Part shown: positions 7,798 to 15,794 of the stretch, one piece after another
Position numbering within the stretch: the stretch's first letter is position 1
How the letters are laid out: each line of letters opens with the position of its first letter
Origin: Rhizobium sullae
GTDB lineage: Bacteria > Pseudomonadota > Alphaproteobacteria > Rhizobiales > Rhizobiaceae
Assembly: GCF_900169785.1 (NCBI RefSeq)
Contig: NZ_FWER01000015.1
Location: forward strand, 21,380-85,379
DNA: 64,000 bases
Reading direction: 5' to 3'
Translations under genes and position numbers: made by a program
The notes under the pieces: generated by a model
What the model saw: the letters and a program-made list of their open reading frames with translations, nothing else
Databases searched by the model: none
Told to the model about the DNA's origin: nothing

Positions 7798-8040
7798 ATG
7801 CCAATCAACGTCAACAATCCCGAAGCGGACACGCTTACGCGGAAGTTCGCGCATATGGCCGGCGTCAGTATCACCGACGCGATCGTCATCGCCATGAAAG
7901 AGGCGATCGAACGCCGGCGGAAAGTCGAGACTCCGCTTCAGACCGCCGCCCGGCTCCGCGAAAAGCACGGGGTTACGCTCGGCTCTTCGGCGAGAAAACC
8001 GCTTTCGCGCGAGGCTTTTGACAAAATGTGGGAAAACTGA
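7798..8040 (+). CDS. VapB-type antitoxin (PSK-operon/Rv0623 family)
   Basis: An 80-residue antitoxin of a type II toxin-antitoxin system. The N-terminal MPINVNNPEADTLTRKFA with SITDAIVIAMKEAIERRR is the DNA-binding ribbon-helix-helix-like part of the Rv0623/VapB family; the C-terminal half, ending REAFDKMWEN, would wrap around the PIN-domain toxin. A GGAGG stands just before ATG 7798. The stop overlaps the toxin start by one base (TGATG), the usual coupling. The toxin downstream is frameshifted, so the antitoxin may now act alone. Confidence 0.88.
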   Translation: MPINVNNPEADTLTRKFAHMAGVSITDAIVIAMKEAIERRRKVETPLQTAARLREKHGVTLGSSARKPLSREAFDKMWEN

Positions 8041-8443
8041 TGTTCGTCGATGCCTGCGCCATCATCGCGCTCCTCTCCGACGAGCCGGAGGCGGAGCGTG
8101 TTCTGATGCTATTGTGGCCGCGAAGGACGCTTTCACGTCCCCGGTCGCAGTGATGGAGGCGGTGCTCGGCCTCGCCCGCCCCGACAAGTTCGGTCTCGTC
8201 GTGGCAGAGGTAGAGCCCATCGTAATCGAGTTCCTCGACGAACGCGGGATCGAAGTCCGCGATCTTCCGCCCGCGAGCGAAACGACCCGTCTCGCTCTTT
8301 CCACTGGGCATCGCTATCGTTCGGGCCGCTGCGGCCTCAACCTTGGCGATTGCCTCCACTATGCCTGCGCAAAATACTTCGATGTACCCATTTTGGCTAC
8401 GGCCGATGAGTTCAGACAGACAGATGTGCGCACCGTGCCCTGA
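8040..8443 (+). pseudogene. VapC-type PIN-domain toxin, frameshifted
   Basis: Translation from ATG 8040 begins as a PIN-domain RNase: MFVDACAIIALLSDEPEAER with the first catalytic Asp at residue 4. At about 8100-8102 the frame breaks. Continuing one base back (the T at 8102 read again) restores the family sequence: SDAIVAAKDAFTSPVAVMEA with the Glu, LGLARPDKFG, then LNLGDCLHYACAKY with the third acidic residue and ILATADEFRQTD with the fourth. A single missing base therefore splits the toxin. Uncorrected, the first frame stops near 8153 after about 37 residues. Either the toxin is inactivated or the assembly has an indel. All catalytic acids are otherwise intact. Confidence 0.85.
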
Positions 8444-8508
8444 CACGCCCGTCTATAATCGGGGGCATCCAAACATGACATCCTATGGATATCACGAAGC
8501 TCAGCTGC

Positions 8509-9261
8509 CTATATGGCGTTATCGACGATGACGAGCGCTCGTCCCTGTGAGCAGGTTTCGATGCGGGCCGCTACTTTGTAGATGTCGCGGAGCATTTCGG
8601 CCGTGATGACAGCCGATGTCTCGCCGCTGATCGCCATCGAACCGTCAGCAATCACGATCGTATTCTGACAGTAACGAAGAGCGTGGTTGAGGTCGTGGAG
8701 AGCGACCAGCACGATCATGCCCTTGCGTGCGGCCAGATCGGAGATGAAGGTAAGGACATCCACCTGGCGATGCAGATCGAGCGCCGAGGTCGGCTCATCC
8801 ATGAGAAGAACCTCGGGCTGGCGCACGAGCGCCTGCGCCAGCGAGACCAACTGCCGCTGCCCGCCGGAGAGCTCTCCAAGCTCCCGGAACGCGAGATCCT
8901 CAATCCGCAGTGCTTTCAGGACGGCGTCGATTTCCGCGAGCTCATCGTCGTGAACGCGCCAGCCGCTGCCCTGCTTGGCCGACAATAGGATCGATTCATA
9001 GACCGTCAGCACCGCGTTGGCTCCGGTATCCTGCGGCATGTAGCACACCGTTCTCGGTCCGCGCTCCGTACCGGAGAGCTCGACAAGCCCCGGCCCGGGG
9101 ATCAACGAGGCGATGCGTTTGAACAATGTCGATTTGCCCGCGGCATTGGGGCCGATCACCGCCGTCACGCTGCCGCTCTGGAGCAGGTCCGTACTAACGC
9201 TGGAGAGCACCGTCCTGCGGCCGTATGCGGCGCCGACGTCCTGAAGCGCAAGCGCTACCAT
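8509..9261 (-). CDS. Iron-chelate ABC transporter ATPase (FecE/FepC-like)
   Basis: A 250-residue ATPase of the FecCD/siderophore-vitamin B12 importer class, acting on the inner face of the membrane. It shows Walker A IGPNAAGKST, signature ELSGGQRQLVSLAQAL, Walker B VLLMDEPTSALD and the H-loop ALHDLNHAL; DLNHALRYC is typical of FepC/FecE. ATG 9261 overlaps the end of the permease gene by 7 bases, so it is the last gene of a coupled operon binding protein-permease-ATPase transcribed leftwards. Substrate is probably an iron(III) or other metal chelate, inferred from family and the binding proteins upstream. Confidence 0.93.
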   Translation of the reverse strand: MVALALQDVGAAYGRRTVLSSVSTDLLQSGSVTAVIGPNAAGKSTLFKRIASLIPGPGLVELSGTERGPRTVCYMPQDTGANAVLTVYESILLSAKQGSGWRVHDDELAEIDAVLKALRIEDLAFRELGELSGGQRQLVSLAQALVRQPEVLLMDEPTSALDLHRQVDVLTFISDLAARKGMIVLVALHDLNHALRYCQNTIVIADGSMAISGETSAVITAEMLRDIYKVAARIETCSQGRALVIVDNAI

Positions 9262-10322
9262 GCGCGCCTCCGATTGCTGAATATGAGGACGAAGAAGAAG
9301 GGAACGCCGACCAGCGCGGTGATCACGCCGATCGGAAGGATCGCACCGGGAATGAGCATCTTGCTGACGACCGACGTCACCGACAGGAGAAGTGCGCCGC
9401 AGATGACGGCTCCAGGAAGGAAAAAGCGCTGGTCTTCCCCAACCAGCATGCGGGCGATGTGCGGCCCGACAAGCCCGACGAATCCGATGGTGCCGACGAA
9501 GGAGACCGGAATTGCCGCAAGCAGGCTGACGATCATCATTGTCTGCAGCCGCAGCCGGCGGACGTTGACGCCCATACTGGCTGCCTTGTCGTCGCCGAGG
9601 CGAAGGGCAGTCAGCGCCCAGGCATCCTTCATGAAGAGAGGTACAGTGACGAGAAGTACAGCCCCGGTGAAATAGACCTTGGCCCAGGTGGCCTTCGTCA
9701 GGCTGCCCATGGTCCAGAAGACGACCGCCGCAAGCGCCTGTTCGGAGGCCAGATATTCGAGGAGGGAGAGGGCCGCGTTGAACGTGAAGACCAGGGCAAT
9801 GCCGAGCAGTATGATGGTTTCGACGCTGACGCCGCGCATCGTTGACGCGAAGTGGATGAAGAGGGCCGCGACCATCGCCATCACGAAGGCATTCAGCGGC
9901 ACCATGTATTCGATGGCGCCGGGAAACAGGGCCACACCGCCAACGAGCGCGAGAGCTGCGCCGAAACTGGCGGCCGCCGAAATGCCCAGCGTAAAGGGGC
10001 TTGCCAGCGGATTGGAGAGGATCGTCTGCATCTGCGCACCGGCGACCGAGAGCGAGGCGCCAACGGTGACCGCCATCAGCGCGATGGGCATGCGGATGTC
10101 CCAGATAACGACCCGCAGTTGGTTTGCCACGTCGCCGGGGCTGAAGATTGCCGAGATCACCTCCGAAAGACCATAACGCGCCGGGCCAAGCGCCATGTCG
10201 GCCGCAACACTGAGGCACAGCGCGGCAACCAGTCCGCTGAGGATCAGGATTCTGCGTGCCGCAAGCGCGCGATATCGCTCGCGCCCCGCCGGTTCGATAA
10301 GTGTTTCTGTTGCCTCGGCCAT
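9255..10322 (-). CDS. Iron-chelate ABC transporter permease (FecCD family)
   Basis: A 355-residue inner-membrane permease of the FecCD/BtuC family with about nine to ten hydrophobic segments. Family motifs are visible: RMPIALMAVTVGASLSVAGAQMQTILSNPLASPFTLGISAAA is split here as RMPIALMAVTVGASLSVAG, then QTILSNPLASPFTLG, plus FVGLVGPHIARMLVGED near the C-terminus, the loop that docks the ATPase. A single permease gene implies a homodimer. ATG 10322 overlaps the upstream stop (TGATG). The frame is open for 61 more codons, but that part overlaps the preceding gene and is not hydrophobic. Confidence 0.93.
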   Translation of the reverse strand: MAEATETLIEPAGRERYRALAARRILILSGLVAALCLSVAADMALGPARYGLSEVISAIFSPGDVANQLRVVIWDIRMPIALMAVTVGASLSVAGAQMQTILSNPLASPFTLGISAAASFGAALALVGGVALFPGAIEYMVPLNAFVMAMVAALFIHFASTMRGVSVETIILLGIALVFTFNAALSLLEYLASEQALAAVVFWTMGSLTKATWAKVYFTGAVLLVTVPLFMKDAWALTALRLGDDKAASMGVNVRRLRLQTMMIVSLLAAIPVSFVGTIGFVGLVGPHIARMLVGEDQRFFLPGAVICGALLLSVTSVVSKMLIPGAILPIGVITALVGVPFFFVLIFSNRRRAW

Positions 10323-11458
10323 CAGTTCGATCCTCGTTCCAGCGACACGAAATACCCAGGCTTGAAGGTGACTGGAAGGAACTTTTCGTGGAATTCCTTG
10401 AACGTCCGGTCGGGATCGAGATCGGCAAACAGCTCGGGATGAAACCACTTCGCGAACTGCTGGATCGGATAGAATTCGTATGGTGCGCCGTAGAATTGGT
10501 GCCACACGGCGTGAACCTGTCCGTTCTTGACAGCCTTCAGCGCCGGAAAGGGCGTGCGCGTCATCAGCTTTGCGAGCCTATCGCGTGCGAGCGACATATC
10601 CGCATTACGGCCCACCGGGACGAACTGGTTGATGTCGGATTCGGCTTTCCAGTTCGAGCCGGTGACAATCACATGTTCGGGATCGGACACGACGAGCTGT
10701 TCCGGGTTGAGATCGCCGAAGGTCGTGGCAAGGACATCGGATGCGATATTGTGGCCGCCGGCCTCTTCCGCCATGGCACCGAAATTGACCGGTCCGAAGG
10801 TGCGGCAGCAGTTGTTCTCCCCGGAAATGCCCGGCGCCCGCTCGACAAACACGTTCGGGCGCTTCAGGTCCTTGATCTTTGCGAGCCTGTCGGCCACGCG
10901 GGCGATTTCAGCGCGCCGATAGGCAATGAATTCCTCGGCGCGATCTTCGGCGTCGAACAGTCGGCCGAGCAGTTCGATCGACGCCTCGGTGTTGCGAACC
11001 GGATCGAGGCGGAAATCGAGATACACGATTTTTATACCGGCGGCGGCGGCCTGTTCCTCGAAACCGCTTTCCTTGGCGGATTTTTCAGCTTCGAGGTTGA
11101 GGGTGATGACATCGGGTGAAAGGGCAATTGCAGCTTCGAGGCTGAATTCGCCCTGCGGCAGGTAACCGAAACGCGGCAGGTCGGTAATCTGCGGAAAGGC
11201 CTCGGCATAGGCTGCGTAGCTGTCTGGATCCTTCTTGATCAGATCATCACGCCAGCCGACGATCTGATCAAAGGTCTTGTCACCCTTGAGGGGGGCGATG
11301 ACATGGATCTGGCGTGCCTCGCCAACGATGACGCGTTTTGCCGGCAGGTCGATCTCGAGCGTGCGGCCGGCAACATCGATGATCTCGGCTGCCATGGCGG
11401 GTGCCGAAAACAGGACAAGAAGGACGGCGGCGATGTGTCGGATTGCAGAAAACCGCAT
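10322..11458 (-). CDS. Iron-chelate ABC transporter periplasmic binding protein
   Basis: A 378-residue periplasmic binding protein with an N-terminal signal peptide (cleavage probably after PAMA, residue 23). It has the two-lobed FecB/BtuF (peripla_BP_2) layout: RVIVGEARQIHVIAPLKGD, ALSPDVITLNLEAEKSAKE, then a long linking helix and LNPEQLVVSDPEHVIVTGSN. A double cysteine occurs in ENNCCRTFG and is shared with the upstream paralogue (EDCCMSFG), which may form a disulfide or bind ligand. The stop is coupled to the permease start. It is longer than FepB/FhuD (about 300-340 residues). Confidence 0.9.
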   Translation of the reverse strand: MRFSAIRHIAAVLLVLFSAPAMAAEIIDVAGRTLEIDLPAKRVIVGEARQIHVIAPLKGDKTFDQIVGWRDDLIKKDPDSYAAYAEAFPQITDLPRFGYLPQGEFSLEAAIALSPDVITLNLEAEKSAKESGFEEQAAAAGIKIVYLDFRLDPVRNTEASIELLGRLFDAEDRAEEFIAYRRAEIARVADRLAKIKDLKRPNVFVERAPGISGENNCCRTFGPVNFGAMAEEAGGHNIASDVLATTFGDLNPEQLVVSDPEHVIVTGSNWKAESDINQFVPVGRNADMSLARDRLAKLMTRTPFPALKAVKNGQVHAVWHQFYGAPYEFYPIQQFAKWFHPELFADLDPDRTFKEFHEKFLPVTFKPGYFVSLERGSN

Positions 11459-11551
11459 GGGGCGCTCCTATCGACGCGGAATTCGCATCGGCGACAGAAA
11501 TGGGCGGGGGCCGGCGGTTCGCTTCAGCGCCGCCGGCCCGGTTACTCATGC

Positions 11552-12682
11552 TCACTCGTCCTTCAGCGAGACGAAATATCCCGGCTTGTAGTCAAGCGGC
11601 AGGAAGCGGGCGTGCAGTTCCTTGAAGGTTGCTTCGGGATCAAGATCGGCAAAGAGGTCCGGATGAAGCCACTTTGCGATCTCCTGGATAGCGACGAACT
11701 GGTAGGGATTGTTGTAGAACTGATGCCAGATCGCATGAACGTTATTGTCTACGACGGCCTTGACGCCGGTGAAAGCGGGCCGCTTGGTCAGTGCTTCGAG
11801 CTTGCGATGAGCTTCCTTCAGATCCGCGCCATAGCCAACGCCAACCCAGTTGCCGCCAGGCACATACTTGTCCCAGTTGCCGCCGGTGACGATGATCTGA
11901 TCCGGATTGGACGCGATGATCTGCTCCGGATTGACCGTTCCGAACGTGCCGGGGATGATGTCTTTGGCCATGTTGGTGCCGCCGGCAATTTCGACCATCT
12001 TGCCAAAGTTTTCGTTGCCGAAGGACATGCAGCAATCCTCGGAATAGCCGCCGGCGCGCTCGACGAAGACGACAGGCTTCGGCGGCTTGGCCTTTTGAAG
12101 CACATCGGTAACTTGGCTGATGCTGTCGGCGCGAAATTTGATGAAGTCTTCGGCGAGCGCTTCCTTGCCCATCAGCTTGCCCATGATGCGCATGCTGGGT
12201 TCGGTGTTCTCCATCGGCTTTTCGCGGAAGTCGACATAGACGAGCGGAATGCCGACTTTGCCGAGCTTTTCGATGTATCCGGCTTCTTCGGTCGCGGTTT
12301 TCGCGTCGATATTCATTAGGATCACGTCGGGCTTCAGCGCAACGGCCTGTTCGATATCGAAGCTGCCGTCCTTCATGCCGCCGAAAGTCGGCAACTTGGC
12401 GATTTCGGGATATTTCGCGCGATAGGCGTCGTAGGATTAAGGGTCGGCCTTTGGCAGGTCATCGCGCCAGCCCACGACATGTTGAAAGGGTGCCTCCCTA
12501 TCGAGTGCCGCGAGAAAATAAATCTGCCGGCCCTCACCGAGGATCATGTGCTTGACCGGCGCATTCACCTCGACATCGCGCCCGGTGACGTCCTTGACGG
12601 TGATCATGTCGGCAAATGCCGGCCAGACCGCGGTGACGACAAGGCCCATTGCAAGAACGGCCGCTTTGCCTGTAATGCGCAT
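11552..12682 (-). pseudogene. Second iron-chelate binding protein, interrupted by an in-frame stop
   Basis: A paralogue of the binding protein downstream. The signal peptide is MRITGKAAVLAMGLVVTAVW...FA, then DVTGRDVEVNAPVKHMILGEGRQIY and VVGWRDDLPKADP. A TAA at 12437-12439 then stops the frame. The same frame continues directly with SYDAYRAKYPEIAKLPTFGG and runs without further defect to 11552. The paralogue reads KKDPDSYAAY at this point, so the stop replaces one residue (Asp there). No reinitiation site is obvious; the next in-frame ATG (about 12394) would give a cytoplasmic fragment lacking the signal peptide. Either it is a recent nonsense mutation or an assembly error. It shares the CC motif, WHQFY and LHPDLFADLDPEATFKELH with its neighbour. 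Confidence 0.88.
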
Positions 12683-12751
12683 TAATATTCACTCCGTGGA
12701 AAACTGAAATGCCGTCTATTATTTTATGAATGTAATCGTCAAGTTATATCT

Positions 12752-12768
12752 ATTAGAACGATTTCAAA
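12752..12768. promoter_or_regulatory. Candidate Irr (ICE) box
   Basis: The 17 bases on the minus strand match the rhizobial iron-control element consensus TTTAGAA-N3-TTCTAAA at 11 of 14 defined positions by eye. It lies between the divergent binding-protein pseudogene and the methyltransferase gene, where iron regulation by Irr would be expected. The match is imperfect and the function is inference. Confidence 0.35.
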
Positions 12769-12783
12769 TTGAGACTGACAGGG

Positions 12784-13599
12784 ATGATGGCAATGGACGG
12801 ACAAATGGCGGTCGGTGAGAATTACGGGCTTCGTGACGAGATCAAAGCCTACTGGTCGGCCCGGGCCGAGACTTTCGACCGGTCGCCGGGTCATGAAGTT
12901 TTCAGCGAATCGGAACGGGAAGCCTGGCATCGGCTCATCGTGAAGCATCTTGGGCCGGGAGAGGGACGCCGTGCGCTCGATCTTGCGAGCGGCACCGGCG
13001 TCATCTCCCATCTCATGGACGATCTCGGCTTCAAGGTGACCGGCCTCGACTGGGCCGAGCCGATGCTGGAGCGTGCCCGTGCCAAAGCCAATAGCCGTGG
13101 CCGCACGATCAGTTTCCATATGGCGGATGTCGAAAACACCATGGAGCCGGATAGAGCTTATGACGTCATCGTGACCCGCCATCTGGTGTGGACGCTGGTC
13201 GATCCGGAAAAGGCCTTTGCAGAATGGATACGTGTGCTGAAGCCTGGCGGGACGCTGCTGATCGTCGACGGCGATTTCGTCAGCGCCAGTTTTGCCGGGC
13301 GGCTGGTGAGGCGTGTGATGAAATTGCTCGAACGTGCCGGACTTCTGAAGGCCGATCCGATGCATGCGCCCGGCATGGCCGAGATCCATACGAGCATCCT
13401 GTCACGGGTCTACTTCTCAAAGGGCGCGCGGGCCGACCGCATCGCCGCGCTTCTGAAGAACGCCGGCTTCGAAGATGTCCGGATCGACGAAGACCTGCGG
13501 GACGTGCACAGAGCCCAGGCCCGCCACTGGAACTACCTCAAGGCGCTTTCGAGAGGCCTGCAGCACCGCTACGCGATAAGCGCATGCAAACCTCGATAA
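12784..13599 (+). CDS. SAM-dependent class I methyltransferase
   Basis: A cytoplasmic methyltransferase of about 271 residues. Motif I is ALDLASGTGVISHLM, followed by the acidic loop VTGLDWAEPMLERA, then FHMADVENTMEP and VLKPGGTLLIVDGDF (motifs II/III). It resembles the UbiE/Methyltransf_11 group. The start is ambiguous: ATG 12784, 12787 and 12793 are in frame, and the ACAGGG before them suits 12793 best. A TTG at 12769 is also open. It is divergent from an iron-chelate import operon; in related loci such methyltransferases often accompany siderophore or chelate uptake, but the substrate is unknown. Confidence 0.87.
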   Translation: MMAMDGQMAVGENYGLRDEIKAYWSARAETFDRSPGHEVFSESEREAWHRLIVKHLGPGEGRRALDLASGTGVISHLMDDLGFKVTGLDWAEPMLERARAKANSRGRTISFHMADVENTMEPDRAYDVIVTRHLVWTLVDPEKAFAEWIRVLKPGGTLLIVDGDFVSASFAGRLVRRVMKLLERAGLLKADPMHAPGMAEIHTSILSRVYFSKGARADRIAALLKNAGFEDVRIDEDLRDVHRAQARHWNYLKALSRGLQHRYAISACKPR

Positions 13600-13735
13600 T
13601 TCTTTGAGTTCGACGTGGGGATGGCTGGGCGTTGGTCCTTTATGTTCGAACAGGTTGACGGCAACACAAGCGGTGTGGCAAGCGTCGTCCCAGCGTTTTA
13701 TGGTTATGCTGTGGCTCTGACACTTCGGTCCGTCG

Positions 13736-14671
13736 ATGCATCCCAGATTCCTCAAGACATTCCTCGCGGTCGCCCGGCAACGAAATTTCACCCGGGCCGC
13801 CGAAGAAGTTCATCTCGCCCAATCGAGCGTGAGTGATCAGATCCAATCCCTGGAAGCTGAACTTGGCACGGCACTCTTTACCCGATCGAGGTCAGGTCTG
13901 GAACTGACGCAAGCAGGCCAGGTGTTAAGTTCCTATGCCGAAGACATACTGATGCTGTCAGACGAAGCCCGCGCCGCCGTAGCGGCGGTCTGTGTGCAAA
14001 ACCCTGGGTCGGTAACGATCGGTGCGCTTGAGACGATCGCTTCGGTCAAGCTGCCAGGATGGCTGTCCGGATTTCAGCACCGTCATCCTGACATCAATAT
14101 CAAGCTGAAGGTCGCCGGCAGCGGTGATCTGCGGCGAAAGCTCGAAGCGGGCGAAATCGATGCCGCCTTCTGCTTTGATCAAAGCGGCCCTGACGAACGT
14201 TTCGCCAAACGGGCAATTGCCGCAGAGCCATTGGTCCTCATTGCGCCTCCTGGATGTGAATTCGCAACGACGAAACCGGACTTGGCCACGCTCGCCTCGG
14301 CGAGCTTCGTGGCGACTGAAGCCGGATGCGTCTACCGGTATCTGTTCGAGAAGGCATTTGAAGAGGCAGGCGCAGCGGCACCGAGGATTGGAGCCGAAGT
14401 TGGCAGCATAGGCGCAATTGCACAGCTGGTGGCGGCGGGCGCGGGCCTAAGCCTGGTTCCGCGCCTTGCGGTCGTCGAGGCCCTTTGCCGCGGCGAAGTA
14501 AGTGAGGTGTCCTGGCCGGGCATGCAAGCAGTTTTGCTTGTCATGATCTGGCGGCGCAGACGTGTTCAGCCACCGGCCCTGAGATTGTTGCTGGCAGCCG
14601 CGAGCGATCGATTTGCGCCAGCTAAATCAGTCGATGCCCACCCTCGACATGCAATACCGTCCCTGTCGTGA
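13736..14671 (+). CDS. LysR-family transcriptional regulator
   Basis: A 311-residue LysR regulator. The N-terminal winged HTH (residues 1-60) reads FLKTFLAVARQRNFTRAAEE then VHLAQSSVSDQIQSLEAELG, with TRSRSGLELTQAGQ completing it. A periplasmic-binding-protein-like effector domain occupies about residues 90-295 (VTIGALETIAS, LEAGEIDAAFCF, AQLVAAGAGLSLVPRLAV). Length is normal. Its 3' end overlaps the convergent SDR gene by 50 bases, which is unusual for LysR/target pairs as these are mostly divergent. It may regulate that gene or itself; no operator was assigned. Confidence 0.93.
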   Translation: MHPRFLKTFLAVARQRNFTRAAEEVHLAQSSVSDQIQSLEAELGTALFTRSRSGLELTQAGQVLSSYAEDILMLSDEARAAVAAVCVQNPGSVTIGALETIASVKLPGWLSGFQHRHPDINIKLKVAGSGDLRRKLEAGEIDAAFCFDQSGPDERFAKRAIAAEPLVLIAPPGCEFATTKPDLATLASASFVATEAGCVYRYLFEKAFEEAGAAAPRIGAEVGSIGAIAQLVAAGAGLSLVPRLAVVEALCRGEVSEVSWPGMQAVLLVMIWRRRRVQPPALRLLLAAASDRFAPAKSVDAHPRHAIPSLS

Positions 14672-15359
14672 AGCCATTGCCCATGAGAAAGCAGACAGCA
14701 TCGGCGATATCGTCCGCCCGTCCCACGCGTCCGACCGGCAGCCGTTCTGCCATGGCGCTCAATGTGTCGTCCTTCTTGTCGCCGGCAACGACTGTCCAGA
14801 TGGGTGTGTCGACCCAGCCGGGAGAGATTGCATTGACACGAATTGGTGCGAGTTCAACCGCAAGCGCCCGGACCAATCCTTCCAGCGCCGCATTGACGGC
14901 AGCGACAACCGATCCGCGTGCGGATGGACGATAGGCCGCGATACCGGAGGTGAAGGTAATTGAGCCGTTGGCGGAGAGCAGGGGGCCACCATGCTTTGCC
15001 AGCAGCAGCGGTCCGTAAATTTTGCTTTCGACGACCCTTTGCGCGGCCTTCAGATCGAGCGAAGGCAGCAGCTGATAGGCTCCTTCGATATCGGCGGCCG
15101 TGCTGACGATATGGTCCAACCGACCTATCCGCCGAAACAGATCGGCGACCTGATCCTCGTGTGCTATATCGATCGCGGCCGTGCGAAGCGCCTCGGGGTT
15201 CTGTAAATCCTCGCTGACGCGTCTCAGTTTATCGGCGTTCCGTCCGGCAATGACGACCTCCGCACCGGCGGCAAGAGAGCGTTTTGTCAGCGCCAGGCCC
15301 ATTCCAGAACCGCCGCCGACAATCAAAATCCTTGAATTCGAAATTTCAGCCGTTGCCAT
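14622..15359 (-). CDS. Short-chain dehydrogenase/reductase lacking the YxxxK motif
   Basis: A 245-residue Rossmann-fold SDR. The N-terminal dinucleotide-binding loop is ILIVGGGSGMGLALTKRSL, followed by IAGRNADKL, a DIAHEDQV acidic patch and an STAAD strand (NNAG position). The C-terminal blocks VRVNAISPG-like (IRVNAISPGWVDTPIW) and DIADAVCFLMGNGFTTGTVL, VEGGHRLI are standard. However, the catalytic Tyr-x-x-x-Lys is absent: SGIAAYRPSARGSVVAAVNA has a Tyr but no Lys four residues on. This atypical group exists among SDRs; activity is uncertain. ATG 15359 follows CAGGAGTAGAGAC. The stop lies inside the 3' end of the convergent LysR gene. Confidence 0.88.
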   Translation of the reverse strand: MATAEISNSRILIVGGGSGMGLALTKRSLAAGAEVVIAGRNADKLRRVSEDLQNPEALRTAAIDIAHEDQVADLFRRIGRLDHIVSTAADIEGAYQLLPSLDLKAAQRVVESKIYGPLLLAKHGGPLLSANGSITFTSGIAAYRPSARGSVVAAVNAALEGLVRALAVELAPIRVNAISPGWVDTPIWTVVAGDKKDDTLSAMAERLPVGRVGRADDIADAVCFLMGNGFTTGTVLHVEGGHRLI

Positions 15360-15794
15360 GTCTCTACTCCTGCCCATGATCACTGCAGCCGAGGATTGGC
15401 AGAGAAGGTCAAAAAGAGAAAACGGGGAAAAGCGATAGCATCATCGGAAGCCCCGATGGAGCGCAAAAGGTATTTGGGATCCGATGTATGACCTGGCCAG
15501 GGCTCGTCGCACCTTCGAGATTGTCCGATGACAATCCAACGCCTAGCGGACATTCCATTCGTTCTCTGGATACAGCTCAATCGAGCCAGATATTTACGAA
15601 GACACTAATGTGTGCATAAAGTAATATTAATGCAAGCGCAGCCGCACAAGTCGGAGGAGACTTGTCAACCGGGGAGAATGGCGCATTCTTCGTGAATCTC
15701 TGTGCGGCGCAGCCGCCTATTCTTCCTCGGTCAAGGCATCGCCTAATCCTGGGCGGTTGCGTGTGACTGCTTCGGTTGTTTCGGGCCAGTTTAG
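15360..15794. other. Upstream region of the AraC gene with a perfect inverted repeat
   Basis: No gene is recognisable in these 435 bases. At 15646-15665 the arms ACAAGTC and GACTTGT flank a 6-base spacer; being 130 bases before the AraC start, this could be an operator or a transcript hairpin. The stretch presumably holds the divergent promoters of the SDR and AraC genes. Confidence 0.45.

Noticed and set aside
11818..12105. Minus-strand frames inside the binding-protein pseudogene
   Set aside because: They are other-frame shadows of the true coding sequence.
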